Shown piece after piece: positions 1-6,538 of a DNA stretch of 25,522 bases. The position numbers and the translations under genes are program-made. The notes under the pieces were generated by a model, which ran no database searches, had not been told where the DNA came from, and saw only the letters and a list, made by a program, of their open reading frames with translations. The stretch is from a virus, in the IMG/VR virus record IMGVR_UViG_3300008516_001586, positions 1-25,522 of that record; one strand, 5' to 3'. Numbering within the stretch: position 1 is the stretch's first letter; every line of letters starts with the position of its first letter.

Positions 1-204
1 TCGATATGCCAAGCAAACGCGGCGGGAGGCAGGAACGGATACTACCGTGTGACATGGTTCATGCCACGCCTTCCCGTCCATAATTTTTGTGTGTGCGAAT
101 GGGAGATATGGTTCGGGGACCCCGACCTTGGCATGGATGAAGTGGAACGCTCAATATCCCTTTTGAATGACCACCAAGCACGGTATAGGCCACTTATCAG
201 ATAG
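1..204 (+). CDS. C-terminal end of a probable head-morphogenesis protein (5' truncated)
   Basis: Frame 1 is open from the first base to TAG at 202-204, giving 67 residues with no start in the window. The fragment is rich in aromatic residues and contains LPVHNFCVCEWEIW, a P-x-H-x(2)-C-x-C pattern like that near the C-terminus of Mu gpF/SPP1 gp7-type minor head proteins (usually PPLHPNCRC...). Its position just before the scaffold, decoration and capsid genes fits a portal-associated head-morphogenesis protein, the usual occupant of that slot. The reading frame is firm. The family is an inference from one short motif and context, and it could be another head protein. Confidence 0.5.
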   Translation, partial: SICQANAAGGRNGYYRVTWFMPRLPVHNFCVCEWEIWFGDPDLGMDEVERSISLLNDHQARYRPLIR

Positions 205-213
205 GGGGTGACT

Positions 214-264
214 ATGTGCAAGCGGATTACGTCCCGTATCAAGAACTGTGCCGATGAAGGTTAG
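214..264 (+). CDS. possible 16-residue ORF after the head gene
   Basis: ATG at 214 follows a G-rich Shine-Dalgarno-like tract (GGGGGTG, 204-210) and opens a 16-codon frame, MCKRITSRIKNCADEG, ending in TAG at 262-264. It is short, basic and has two Cys. Apart from the ribosome-binding-like tract nothing shows it is translated, and it could be a chance ORF in the spacer. Confidence 0.2.
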   Translation: MCKRITSRIKNCADEG

Positions 265-275
265 CTGAGGCAACC

Positions 276-286
276 CATAAATAATA
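276..286 (+). promoter_or_regulatory. candidate archaeal TATA box for the capsid operon
   Basis: CATAAATAATA is an AT-rich box in an otherwise GC-balanced spacer. A second candidate, CTTTTTTAAAC, lies at 294-304. Either would place transcription start near 303-330, leaving a leader of about 100 nt before the scaffold gene at 426. The T run in the second candidate could alternatively act as an archaeal T-rich terminator for the upstream gene. Confidence 0.35.
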
Positions 287-309
287 CCTTACCCTTTTTT
301 AAACTGTGC

Positions 310-390
310 GTGGGCCGGACCCACTTGGGTCTAATCCCTACAGGCTGTCGGCGCCTGTCTAAATACTGCCGTTCCGCGAATGGCGCGGAC
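310..390 (+). promoter_or_regulatory. structured leader: three successive hairpins, the first with an alternative fold
   Basis: Seen directly: GTGGG (310-314) can pair with CCCAC (320-324), or instead GACCC (318-322) with GGGTC (327-331). These two folds exclude each other. ACAGGC (340-345) pairs with GCCTGT (353-358). TCCGCG (373-378) pairs with CGCGGA (384-389). The segment lies between candidate promoters and the scaffold start, so it would form the 5' leader of the capsid operon. It is not a recognisable tRNA or known riboswitch. An attenuator, stability element or other structured RNA are all possible. Confidence 0.4.
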
Positions 391-425
391 TACGAAATAC
401 TAAACTCGAAAGAGGAAAAAGGATA

Positions 426-827
426 ATGGATAATCCAGAAAAGACTGGAGATATACCGGCTTCACCAATAGTTGAGAAGAACGTCGCTACATTAAATGCA
501 CGTGTACTGGTTCTGGAATCTCTTAACAAGGGGCTCATAGCGGAGCGCGACGCTGCGGTCAATCAGCTAAAGCAGGCGAACGACCTCATTGAGGCCGACA
601 CGAAGGCTCGGCTCGTTGAGCAAGCGCTCAACCAAACTGAAATGACATTGAACGAACTGGCAGGTAAGGACATCGATGAGCTTGAGAACATACTCACCAT
701 CTCGGCGCTTGCGAAGAAGCAGCGCTTCGAGTCCGGCGCTGACCTCGCCGCTAAACCCGGCAAGGACAAAATCGACCCCAATACCTACCTACACAGCCTA
801 TACCAAGGTAGATCCCGGAGGAATTAG
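426..827 (+). CDS. probable capsid scaffolding protein
   Basis: This 133-residue, highly charged protein lies immediately before the decoration and major capsid genes, the normal place for a head scaffold. Residues about 15-95 are predicted almost entirely helical, with Leu/Ile/Val spacing of a coiled coil (VATLNARVLVLESLNKGL and onward through the ELENIL segment). The tail is polar and ends in the basic GRSRRN. Scaffolds are typically short, helical and have a basic C-terminus that contacts the capsid shell. ATG at 426 is preceded by AAAGGATA. No enzymatic motif, and no protease domain, is seen. The role is inferred from composition and position, because scaffolds are poorly conserved in sequence. 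Confidence 0.6.
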   Translation: MDNPEKTGDIPASPIVEKNVATLNARVLVLESLNKGLIAERDAAVNQLKQANDLIEADTKARLVEQALNQTEMTLNELAGKDIDELENILTISALAKKQRFESGADLAAKPGKDKIDPNTYLHSLYQGRSRRN

Positions 828-829
828 AT

Positions 830-1297
830 ATGCCCGTATGGCCAGTAGCCTCCGATAACTCAATCTTCGTAGGCGGACTGCCTATGATCGAGGATTATGA
901 GGCGTCAGAGGAAATCTACCCTGGAGACCTAGTAGAGTTCACCAACGCAGATGCTAACGACAAGACAATCAAGCCCGGCACCAACGACTCTGTCGCCATC
1001 ATAGGAGTCGCAGACATCAGCGTCGACAACATAGCCCTCCGAGGCGGAAAGCGTTCAAGCGCCTACGCAGCTAAGGATGTTGTCAAGGTAATCAAGGGAC
1101 CCATCAACGTAATGCTACGCCTGGCAGGTAGCCAGGACATTGACAGAGGCGAGATGCTTGGGCCCGCTGCATCCGGAGAGGTTAAGGAATACGAGTGTGT
1201 CACAGACACCCCGTGCCAGCTAATCGCTCAGAGCCTTGAGGATGTCGTGACTTATACCGCTGCAAGCTGGGTACTCGTCGAACTCAAGATACCTTAG
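830..1297 (+). CDS. capsid decoration (cement) protein
   Basis: This 155-residue beta-rich protein sits between scaffold and major capsid genes. It shows the layout of DUF2190-like head decoration/stabilisation proteins. A short N-terminus is followed by EEIYPGDLVEFTN, then a segment tracking replaceable values (AIIGVADISVDN), VIKGPINVMLRL, a GEMLGPAASGEVKEY turn, and a C-terminal strand AASWVLVELKIP. Such proteins bind the outside of the expanded capsid and stabilise it. ATG at 830 has a strong GGAGGA 6 nt upstream and only 2 nt separate it from the previous gene. A related layout appears in the N-terminal part of the protein at 14948. The assignment rests on pattern and position, not a database match. 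Confidence 0.65.
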   Translation: MPVWPVASDNSIFVGGLPMIEDYEASEEIYPGDLVEFTNADANDKTIKPGTNDSVAIIGVADISVDNIALRGGKRSSAYAAKDVVKVIKGPINVMLRLAGSQDIDRGEMLGPAASGEVKEYECVTDTPCQLIAQSLEDVVTYTAASWVLVELKIP

Positions 1298-1309
1298 GTG
1301 TGAATTGAT

Positions 1310-2191
1310 ATGAGATCAATAGGTAACGTTGGGCGCGACGAGATGCTGACTCAGTTCCAGATCCAGTACGTGGAGAGCAAGATAGTTGAGGCTATGGGCG
1401 AACTCATGATCGGTAGGAAACTCTTCGCTCCTCGCAGCATCCCTGTGGGGAAGAAGGTCTACACCTACTATGATGAGGTAGACATGAGCCCGGCCGTCAT
1501 CACGATGGGTGGGAACACTCAGGCTGGCGACGTCACGATGTACGACGGCAACGATGTAAGGGTTCCCGCCATCAGCAAGGACATATTCCTCCAGTGGCGT
1601 GACATCCAAGCATCGAAAGAGGATCAGCCGAATCTTCTAGACCGCTACGCACGGAACGCCGCGAAGCAGGTCGCAGAGGAAGAGGACAAACTCATGATCA
1701 CTGGAGAGTACACGGGCTGGGGAGCATACAACGTCCAGGGCCTAGCCACGAAGACCGGTAGACTCCCGGTCACAGGCGGGGCTTGGCCGACAAACGCACA
1801 GGCTAACATCAACACCGCGAGGGCCGCACTAGAGGCCGCCGGATTCTACGATGAACCCATCCTAATAGCACGACCCACAATCGCCAAATACCTCGACACA
1901 TTCGTCACCAACACAGCAATAACATACCGCCAAGCCTTCCTAGAAGACAACGGAATCCTCTCAGACATCATGGAGACCACAAGCCTCTACACAGCGGCAG
2001 GCCTCACAACCAACGCACTGCTCGTCGTACCCGACCCAGACTACCTCTACTACGTCGAAGGCCAACCACCCATGACCACATGGTGGTACGATAAAGATGG
2101 CAACGCCCACGGGAAAGTCAGAGAAGTGATAGCTCCAGTCATAGCTCACGCCGGATGTATCGCTGAGATCACGGGGATCACGAGTGGATAG
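1310..2191 (+). CDS. major capsid protein, HK97 fold (encapsulin-like branch)
   Basis: This 293-residue protein carries the features of the smaller HK97-fold capsid proteins without a fused delta domain. After an N-terminal arm comes the IVEAMGELMIGRKLF helix, then an E-loop region with KKVYTYYDEVDMS. VPAISKDIFLQWRDI and RYARNAAKQVAEEEDKLMI match the spine-helix area, where AxxVAExED-like patterns are usual. A-domain strands PILIARPTIAKYL and NALLVVPDPDYLYYV follow, and it ends with a P-domain strand (HAGCIAEITGI). ATG at 1310 follows AGGTG by about 8 nt. An in-frame ATG at 1343 is a less likely start. It is followed by a non-coding, hairpin-containing spacer, as expected for the end of a highly expressed head operon. 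Confidence 0.85.
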   Translation: MRSIGNVGRDEMLTQFQIQYVESKIVEAMGELMIGRKLFAPRSIPVGKKVYTYYDEVDMSPAVITMGGNTQAGDVTMYDGNDVRVPAISKDIFLQWRDIQASKEDQPNLLDRYARNAAKQVAEEEDKLMITGEYTGWGAYNVQGLATKTGRLPVTGGAWPTNAQANINTARAALEAAGFYDEPILIARPTIAKYLDTFVTNTAITYRQAFLEDNGILSDIMETTSLYTAAGLTTNALLVVPDPDYLYYVEGQPPMTTWWYDKDGNAHGKVREVIAPVIAHAGCIAEITGITSG

Positions 2192-2220
2192 CCTCAGGGT
2201 CTCCTAATCATCGCTCCCTT

Positions 2221-2270
2221 GGGGGTTTGCATCCCCCGCAGTGGACGGCTGGCAGACAGCCTGAAGCTGT
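2221..2270 (+). terminator. hairpins after the capsid gene, possible transcription terminator or 3' stabiliser
   Basis: GGGGG (2221-2225) pairs with CCCCC (2233-2237) around a 7-nt loop. ACAGC (2256-2260) pairs with GCTGT (2266-2270). Both fall in the 153-nt non-coding gap after the capsid gene. The T stretch that follows (GTTTTG, 2278-2283) is short, so factor-independent termination is uncertain. Confidence 0.3.
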
Positions 2271-2304
2271 GTACCTAGTTTTGAAAGGCATATCAGCGAC
2301 AAAC

Positions 2305-2314
2305 CTAAATATTA
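2305..2314 (+). promoter_or_regulatory. candidate TATA box for the gene at 2345
   Basis: CTAAATATTA is centred about 35 nt before ATG 2345, which would give a transcript with a very short leader. It resembles the CATAAATAATA box before the capsid operon. It is called only by sequence and spacing. Confidence 0.35.
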
Positions 2315-2344
2315 CTACAACAACTATAAGATTGGGTTAGCAGG

Positions 2345-2650
2345 ATGCCTGAGAAGAATATCTGGGCTGAGAGGGCTGAAAAATGGTTATGGGATTCATG
2401 CGGATATGCGCCTGATATTTCTGTTGAAGAACTTGCGGAGTGGATGAAGAAGGCTGAGAAATACGATGCTTGGCTGATCGATAAAACAGATGGGGCCATA
2501 ATCACGATAAGCCAAGAGAAGTGGCAAGAATGTTTATCAGTATTAAAGAAACTTGAAGCCGTCAAGACATGGTGGAATATGTTCAACCAGTGCATAGACT
2601 CAGAAGCTGTCAAGGATAAACTTGAGGAGATTCTGGAGGATTCGACATAA
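2345..2650 (+). CDS. Trp-rich acidic small protein of unknown function
   Basis: This 101-residue protein has six Trp residues, a predicted all-helical fold, and clusters of acidic and basic residues (VEELAEWMKKAEKYDAW, WQECLSVLKKLEAVKTWW). No signal peptide, membrane segment or known motif is visible. It is first in a small unit after the capsid operon with its own candidate TATA box. GTTAGCAGG provides a weak ribosome site before ATG 2345. Its final codons include GGAGG (2635-2639), which can serve as the Shine-Dalgarno site of the zinc-ribbon frame overlapping its stop. A compact helical regulator or anti-host protein is possible, but nothing in the sequence decides this. Confidence 0.6.
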   Translation: MPEKNIWAERAEKWLWDSCGYAPDISVEELAEWMKKAEKYDAWLIDKTDGAIITISQEKWQECLSVLKKLEAVKTWWNMFNQCIDSEAVKDKLEEILEDST

Positions 2651-2748
2651 TCTGTCCGTTCTGCGGTTACGAGTGGAAGAACCGTGTGGTGAAGCCTAAG
2701 AGGTGTCCCAAGTGTCAGAAGTGGCTACCCCCCTGGAAAGATGACTAA
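2647..2748 (+). CDS. zinc-ribbon miniprotein starting at ATA
   Basis: A 33-codon frame encodes a complete two-knuckle zinc ribbon, CPFCGYEW...RCPKCQKW, with Cys at positions 3, 6, 20 and 23 counted from the ATA codon. It ends in TAA at 2746-2748. This is the archaeal type of small C-P-x-C zinc ribbon. The frame has a stop at 2623-2625 and no ATG, GTG or TTG between that stop and the first Cys. The ATA at 2647 lies 7 nt after a perfect GGAGG (2635-2639) and overlaps the previous stop as ATAA, just like the ATGA overlaps elsewhere in the window. ATA initiation is therefore the simplest reading. A -1 frameshift from the upstream gene is the alternative, but no XXXYYYZ slippery heptamer is seen. 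Likely a nucleic-acid-binding or regulatory miniprotein. Confidence 0.55.
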   Translation: MICPFCGYEWKNRVVKPKRCPKCQKWLPPWKDD

Positions 2749-2773
2749 TAATGTGTCTGAATGACTTCCAAAC

Positions 2774-2783
2774 TTTTTTATAC
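2774..2783 (+). promoter_or_regulatory. candidate TATA box for the 2814 gene pair
   Basis: TTTTTTATAC is one of the clearest archaeal TATA-like boxes in the window. It is centred about 35 nt before ATG 2814, in a 65-nt non-coding gap after the zinc-ribbon gene. Confidence 0.5.
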
Positions 2784-2813
2784 ACTCTCGCTCTCAAATT
2801 GTAGTGGTAAATA

Positions 2814-3104
2814 ATGACTGAAAAAAGATATGAGATGCGCTTCGTTCCCTACGACTCTGAAGGCAAGCTAAAGAATTGTGCCCCCCGCCCAGGCACTAAG
2901 GGAGGCCCTGATGATGGCGACATCGTCATGCTTCCCCTTGAGCAGCGCTGGGAGAAGTGGTGGGAGCTTGTAGACTTGGAATCAGTCCCTGAGGAAGAGT
3001 TAGCCAAGGATCAGAAGAAGCGTGACGCTTTCTTGATGGAGGCTCGGGCCGCTGAGGCGGAGCGTGCAAAACAACTTCACCCTGTAGGAGTTCCCACAGG
3101 ATAG
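2814..3104 (+). CDS. small protein, paralogue of the N-terminus of the next gene
   Basis: This 96-residue protein has an N-terminal block KRYEMRFVPYDSEGKLKNCA, then GDIVMLPLEQRWEKWWELVD. That block is repeated in the following gene (KYKMRFVGFDEHGELKPTA, then GEIRMLPLEYAQNFWWELVD). The C-terminal half is a charged helix (EEELAKDQKKRDAFLMEARAAEAERAKQ). The block resembles the small beta-rich domain found in many short phage proteins near head genes, but its function is not established from sequence. The two adjacent copies indicate a tandem duplication followed by different C-terminal additions. A clear TATA-like box lies upstream; the ribosome site (GTGGT) is weak. Confidence 0.6.
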   Translation: MTEKRYEMRFVPYDSEGKLKNCAPRPGTKGGPDDGDIVMLPLEQRWEKWWELVDLESVPEEELAKDQKKRDAFLMEARAAEAERAKQLHPVGVPTG

Positions 3105-3115
3105 GATGGTTCAAG

Positions 3116-3676
3116 ATGGACGAGAGAATGAAATACAAGATGCGCTTCGTAGGCTTCGATGAGCATGGCGAACTCAAGCCCACTGCACCCGGCTACAAGA
3201 AAGGCGAAATCCGGATGCTTCCGCTGGAGTACGCCCAGAACTTTTGGTGGGAGTTGGTTGACCCCATCCCCGACCTTGTGATCCCTGATCTGAGTTACGA
3301 GGACAGCGTCTTCATTGAAGAGGATTTCGTGCCTCCCAAGGACGTTAAGCCTAGAGAAGAGGAATCAGAGCTGGGTTTGCGAGTGCTTGAGACTGATCAG
3401 GCACTTGAGGACGCGGTAGTTGAGTCTTTAGATGAGACTCTGATCGCTAGAGAGGTACTTGAGCCGGTTGACGCCGGGGACATAGCACTGCCTCCTGCTG
3501 ATGAGGATGTGCCTGAGCTGGAAGGGATACCATACGAACAGAGGACCATCAAGAGTCTTAAGCTCTTCATCAAGCAACGTGGCGGAGAGGTGGACTCACA
3601 GTGGAGGAAGGTAGACCTCATCAGGGAAGCTCGGAGGCTCGAAGAATCCTTAAGGATACCCTCCGAGTCTTCATAG
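3116..3676 (+). CDS. paralogue of the previous protein with acidic linker and HeH/SAP-like C-terminus
   Basis: The 186 residues divide into three parts. Residues 1-50 are the duplicated block shared with the preceding gene. Residues about 51-135 are a very acidic, low-complexity linker. Residues about 140-180 are a helix-extended-helix segment (RTIKSLKLFIKQRGGEVDS followed by RKVDLIREARRL). That last part has the layout of SAP/HeH/LEM-like or Rho-N-like domains that bind DNA and occur in phage head and connector proteins. ATG at 3116 follows GGATGGT. The gap to the previous gene is 11 nt, so the two are co-transcribed. A possible role is head completion or a small virion or nucleoid component, which is inference. 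The duplication is directly visible. Confidence 0.6.
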   Translation: MDERMKYKMRFVGFDEHGELKPTAPGYKKGEIRMLPLEYAQNFWWELVDPIPDLVIPDLSYEDSVFIEEDFVPPKDVKPREEESELGLRVLETDQALEDAVVESLDETLIAREVLEPVDAGDIALPPADEDVPELEGIPYEQRTIKSLKLFIKQRGGEVDSQWRKVDLIREARRLEESLRIPSESS

Positions 3677-3687
3677 GTATCCCTTAC

Positions 3688-3698
3688 ATTTTTATACG
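3688..3698 (+). promoter_or_regulatory. TATA box of the HNH gene at 3726
   Basis: ATTTTTATACG is centred about 32 nt before ATG 3726. No Shine-Dalgarno sequence precedes that ATG (CTAAGAGATAACT), so a near-leaderless transcript is expected. Confidence 0.5.
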
Positions 3699-3725
3699 TT
3701 ATCCACCCATAACTAAGAGATAACT

Positions 3726-4178
3726 ATGAAACCGTTAAGGGTTTGCAGGATATGTGGTCTGGAGGCACAAACCGAGGATGACCTGAGTAATTTCATACTA
3801 CACAAAGACTCTCTTCATGGTCGACAGAATCTCTGTAAAGAATGCAACAATAAGATGAGTCGAAAAGGCGGGAAATACTTTGAGCAAGCAACTAGAAGAA
3901 CCAAGCGTTGGATCGAGAATAACCCCGATAAATGGGCGGCTATAAAGAAAAAGAGCCGATCGAATCGTATCCGGTTTAGGGGAAAAGAAGTGCGTTTTGA
4001 TGAAGCCCCAAGAACTAATAAGTGCTCTAATTGTGGTAAAGTGTATCCCGATGAGTTAGACCGTAGAACATGCCTACACCATCTGAAATATGATCTAGAC
4101 GACCCTTTAGCCCATACGATAGAATTATGCACCGAGTGTCATGCGAGGCTTCATCGTAAAATGGATCAAACAAGGTAG
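3726..4178 (+). CDS. HNH endonuclease with N-terminal zinc finger
   Basis: This 150-residue protein has two metal-binding regions. At the N-terminus CRICG (residues 7-11) pairs with a later CKECN, forming a treble-clef-like finger common in phage HNH proteins. The C-terminus is an HNH/McrA-type nuclease core: CSNCGKVYP, then CLHHLKYDLDDPLAH (H118, H119), then ELCTECHARLH. Free-standing nucleases of this kind are usually homing endonucleases that cut alleles lacking them. The gene lies exactly between the small head-proximal genes and the glycan island. It is more AT-rich than its neighbours and has its own TATA box with no ribosome site, all consistent with a mobile gene. Whether it cuts DNA, and where, is not visible. 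Confidence 0.85.
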   Translation: MKPLRVCRICGLEAQTEDDLSNFILHKDSLHGRQNLCKECNNKMSRKGGKYFEQATRRTKRWIENNPDKWAAIKKKSRSNRIRFRGKEVRFDEAPRTNKCSNCGKVYPDELDRRTCLHHLKYDLDDPLAHTIELCTECHARLHRKMDQTR

Positions 4179-4185
4179 TAAATCC

Positions 4186-4905
4186 ATGTCCAAAACGAAA
4201 CAACTTAAAGATAACCTTCGAGTATTTGTTGGCGTCCCTTTTCTCGGGACGGGGGCTCGTTGCGAGTCTTTCATCCCCAAGGCTATCAGTTCGATAGAGA
4301 CTCAGAGGACAGGCATCAGGATGCTCTCTCCATGGGTCACCTCCCCTGCCTCCATGAGGGGAAGCCAGAGGGATCTCGTTGCTGCTAAGCTGAATGACAT
4401 CGTCGACAGATTCCTTAAGACGGATTGCACCCATGTATGGCTTGTGAACGCCGACTGCGAGTTACCGCCGGATGCGCTTGAGAAATTGATCCGCCTTGAT
4501 GTTGATATTGCCAGCGGTGTGTCTCCTACGCATAGTGACTGGAACGAGACGACTGCTGCTTGGGAGATTCTAGGGGGAGGACTCAGGTTCTACCGCCGGA
4601 TGGATTTGGAGGATAAGGTCGTTGGCGAGAATGAGGTTGTCACGACAGGCAACTTCTGTACCTTGATTAAAAGGCGTGCTCTTCTTCAATATTCACCACA
4701 CCATGAACCTTTGAAGTATCAGATAATGAGGGAGCGGCAATATATTTACGGTCCAGAACTCCAGTTCTTTATAGACGCCCAGAAGATGGGGTTCTCCGTT
4801 CGGATTCATGGGGGAGTAATGTGTGGTCATCTCCCTGAGTGGCCTCTATCCTATGAGGGACATGAGGACACTCTATTCAAGAAGATAAGGGGATTGAAGT
4901 CATGA
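4186..4905 (+). CDS. GT-A fold glycosyltransferase (GT2-like)
   Basis: This 239-residue protein starts the glycan island. RVFVGVPFLGTGARC is the first strand and loop of a nucleotide-binding GT-A fold. CTHVWLVNADCELPPDALEKLI holds the metal/nucleotide region with an NAD(90)C variant of the DxD motif. VTTGNFCTLIKRRAL and YGPELQFFIDAQKMGFSVRIHGGVMCGH are the acceptor-side strands and the terminal His seen in this family. ATG 4186 is preferred over the in-frame ATG 4141, because the latter would overlap the HNH gene by 38 nt and adds residues unlike the family start. It overlaps the next glycosyltransferase by ATGA. It probably transfers a sugar from a nucleotide donor; donor and acceptor are unknown. 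Confidence 0.8.
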   Translation: MSKTKQLKDNLRVFVGVPFLGTGARCESFIPKAISSIETQRTGIRMLSPWVTSPASMRGSQRDLVAAKLNDIVDRFLKTDCTHVWLVNADCELPPDALEKLIRLDVDIASGVSPTHSDWNETTAAWEILGGGLRFYRRMDLEDKVVGENEVVTTGNFCTLIKRRALLQYSPHHEPLKYQIMRERQYIYGPELQFFIDAQKMGFSVRIHGGVMCGHLPEWPLSYEGHEDTLFKKIRGLKS

Positions 4906-5708
4906 ATACCCCTGAGGTAGGGGTTCTCGTTGCGACGCTGGGGCGACCCTACTATATCGATCAGGTTATGAGAGCAATCTTCAGAACCAAAATTCCTCTG
5001 AAAGTCCGCTTGGTCAACCAAGGTGACACGAGTCCCAAACAGATGGAAGCTCTGAAGGGGTGGCGGGGCAGATGGGATGTAGAGATAGTTGACAATCCAG
5101 AGCCACGGAAACTCTCAGAGGTCAGAACAGAGGCGATGCAGGCCTTCAAAAGAAGATACACGTATATGGTGACCCTTGACGATGACATCTTCCCACACAT
5201 TGGAAGCATTGAAGCCCTGATCTGGGCATTAAAGAAAAACCCACAGTACCACGCCATAGCAGGCGGCATCATCCAGAAAGGCATGAACCGAATGCTTGGC
5301 GGCTACATAACCCACGAAGAGGGTGAAACACAGCACCATGTTCTTCCCTTGATAAAGCAAACTGCGGAGGTACACTTCGTATCCTCAGGCTTCACAGCCT
5401 TCAGACTAGACCCGCTTATCCCATACGACACAGAATACGAGTTTGGATGGAACGATTGGGATTGGAGCCAAGAGATAAAGAAGGCGGGGCTTCGGATGGC
5501 TGTCTGCGGAGACGCCATGGCCCACCATAAATACTTAGTCACCTCTAAAGGCATAATACCCTGTTATGACAGCGTCGAGTATTATCGACTGCGTCAAAAT
5601 ACTGAGCGTCATAAAAGATCAGCTGACAGATTCAAAAAGAAGTGGGGCTTCAAACCAGCTCAGCCAAAACTATGGGATAAACCTATTCTCAAGGCACTCC
5701 CCCAATGA
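4902..5708 (+). CDS. glycosyltransferase family 2-like (copy A of a pair)
   Basis: This 268-residue GT-A enzyme has VGVLVATLGRP at the N-terminus (first Rossmann strand), PLKVRLVNQGDTSPKQM, and the metal-binding TLDDDIFP with D93-D95. An acceptor-binding GFTAFRLDPLIPYDTEYEFGW comes next, then NDWDWSQEIKKAGLRMAVCGDAMAHHK. It ends in a basic FKKKWGFK segment. The same framework, at the same positions, recurs in the gene at 6535, so the two are paralogues separated by another transferase. The start overlaps the previous stop as ATGA, with GGGG upstream. It is expected to add one sugar in a short virus-encoded glycan. Specificity cannot be read from the sequence. Confidence 0.85.
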   Translation: MNTPEVGVLVATLGRPYYIDQVMRAIFRTKIPLKVRLVNQGDTSPKQMEALKGWRGRWDVEIVDNPEPRKLSEVRTEAMQAFKRRYTYMVTLDDDIFPHIGSIEALIWALKKNPQYHAIAGGIIQKGMNRMLGGYITHEEGETQHHVLPLIKQTAEVHFVSSGFTAFRLDPLIPYDTEYEFGWNDWDWSQEIKKAGLRMAVCGDAMAHHKYLVTSKGIIPCYDSVEYYRLRQNTERHKRSADRFKKKWGFKPAQPKLWDKPILKALPQ

Positions 5709-6538
5709 AGAGTCTCAATCATTCCGAGGCCCCGTATGTTGAGATAGTTCGTGTTCAGAAGATAGAGTCGCCTATCTATTCCGTCGTCGTGCCAGTTGGT
5801 AACCTTTACGGCGCGAGGGTGAGGAACTGCCTGAGGAGCCTTCAGCTTCAAACCGTGGGAAGCCTTGAGGTAATCGTGGTTGACTACGGCTCCACTCCTG
5901 AGAATCACAGACAGTTGATGGTGACGCTTGAGCCTTTCGACTGCACCGTGTTCCGCTTCCCAACCAAGGACGCATGGAGTATGTCACTCTCGCGGAACAT
6001 TGGGCTGAGGAGGGCGAAAGGCGAATACGTTGCGACATTAGACGCAGACTGCGTGTTGATGCCCATAGTTCTTAAATTCACCCTCAACATTCACAGGGAG
6101 ACGCCTCGGCTGATCATGATGGCACCATACTATTTAGACGAAAACGTTGAGATTGAATACATAAATCTACCTAGAGACTATGAGAGGCTGAGAGCTGGTA
6201 ACCCGAGGTATCTCAAAAGAAGTATCGGAGGGTTCATGAGTGCGCCGCGAAGCTGGTGGCTGAAGGTGAGGGGATTCGATGAGAGGATGATGATGTATGG
6301 CTGTGAGGATGGAGACCTATGTAGACGAGCTGAGATAGACCCTGAAATAGAGAACTACGTAATAGAGGAAAACTGTGCGCCTGACATAAGGTTCTACCAT
6401 CAGTGGCATCCTCCGATGAGGCTACACAAAGCAATTGGGGAGGAGGCCGTGAACCGTCAATACGAGATAAATCGGCTGATCAAGAAAAGCGAGTATTCAA
6501 TCAGGCGGAATACTGGTGATTGGGGTATGATGGTGTGA
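5705..6538 (+). CDS. glycosyltransferase family 2, chondroitin-synthase/GalNAc-T-like layout
   Basis: The 277 residues show YSVVVPVGNLYGARVRNCLRSL (first strand and helix of GT2) and LEVIVVDYGSTPENH (nucleotide-binding loop). SLSRNIGLRRAKGEYVATLDADC follows, with a true DxD at D113-D115. IGGFMSAPRSWWLKVRGFDE comes next, then MYGCEDGDLCRRAE, the ED catalytic region. HQWHPP near the end resembles the His of the C-terminal galactosyltransferase-like segment. This is the most classical GT2 of the island and all key motifs are present. ATG 5705 overlaps the preceding TGA (ATGA) without a clear ribosome site, so translational coupling is likely. It probably acts in sequence with its three GT-A neighbours. 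Confidence 0.87.
   Translation: MKSLNHSEAPYVEIVRVQKIESPIYSVVVPVGNLYGARVRNCLRSLQLQTVGSLEVIVVDYGSTPENHRQLMVTLEPFDCTVFRFPTKDAWSMSLSRNIGLRRAKGEYVATLDADCVLMPIVLKFTLNIHRETPRLIMMAPYYLDENVEIEYINLPRDYERLRAGNPRYLKRSIGGFMSAPRSWWLKVRGFDERMMMYGCEDGDLCRRAEIDPEIENYVIEENCAPDIRFYHQWHPPMRLHKAIGEEAVNRQYEINRLIKKSEYSIRRNTGDWGMMV

Noticed and set aside
300-400. Possible tRNA in the spacer before the scaffold gene (three stems, a GTTC-like stretch).
   Set aside because: No 7-bp acceptor stem, no anticodon arm with 5-bp stem and 7-nt loop, and no standard T-loop in the right order.
2345-2748. A -1 frameshift joining the Trp-rich protein to the zinc ribbon.
   Set aside because: The phase would allow it, but no XXXYYYZ heptamer is present in the overlap, and GGAGG plus ATA 7 nt later explains the frame more simply. 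It remains an alternative.
2751-2804. Short ATG frame just after the zinc ribbon.
   Set aside because: It runs through the TATA-like box of the next unit and lacks a ribosome site and any recognisable pattern.
4141-4185. Upstream ATG 4141 as start of the first GT-A glycosyltransferase.
   Set aside because: It would overlap the HNH coding end by 38 nt and adds a basic stretch that mirrors the nuclease codons in another frame.
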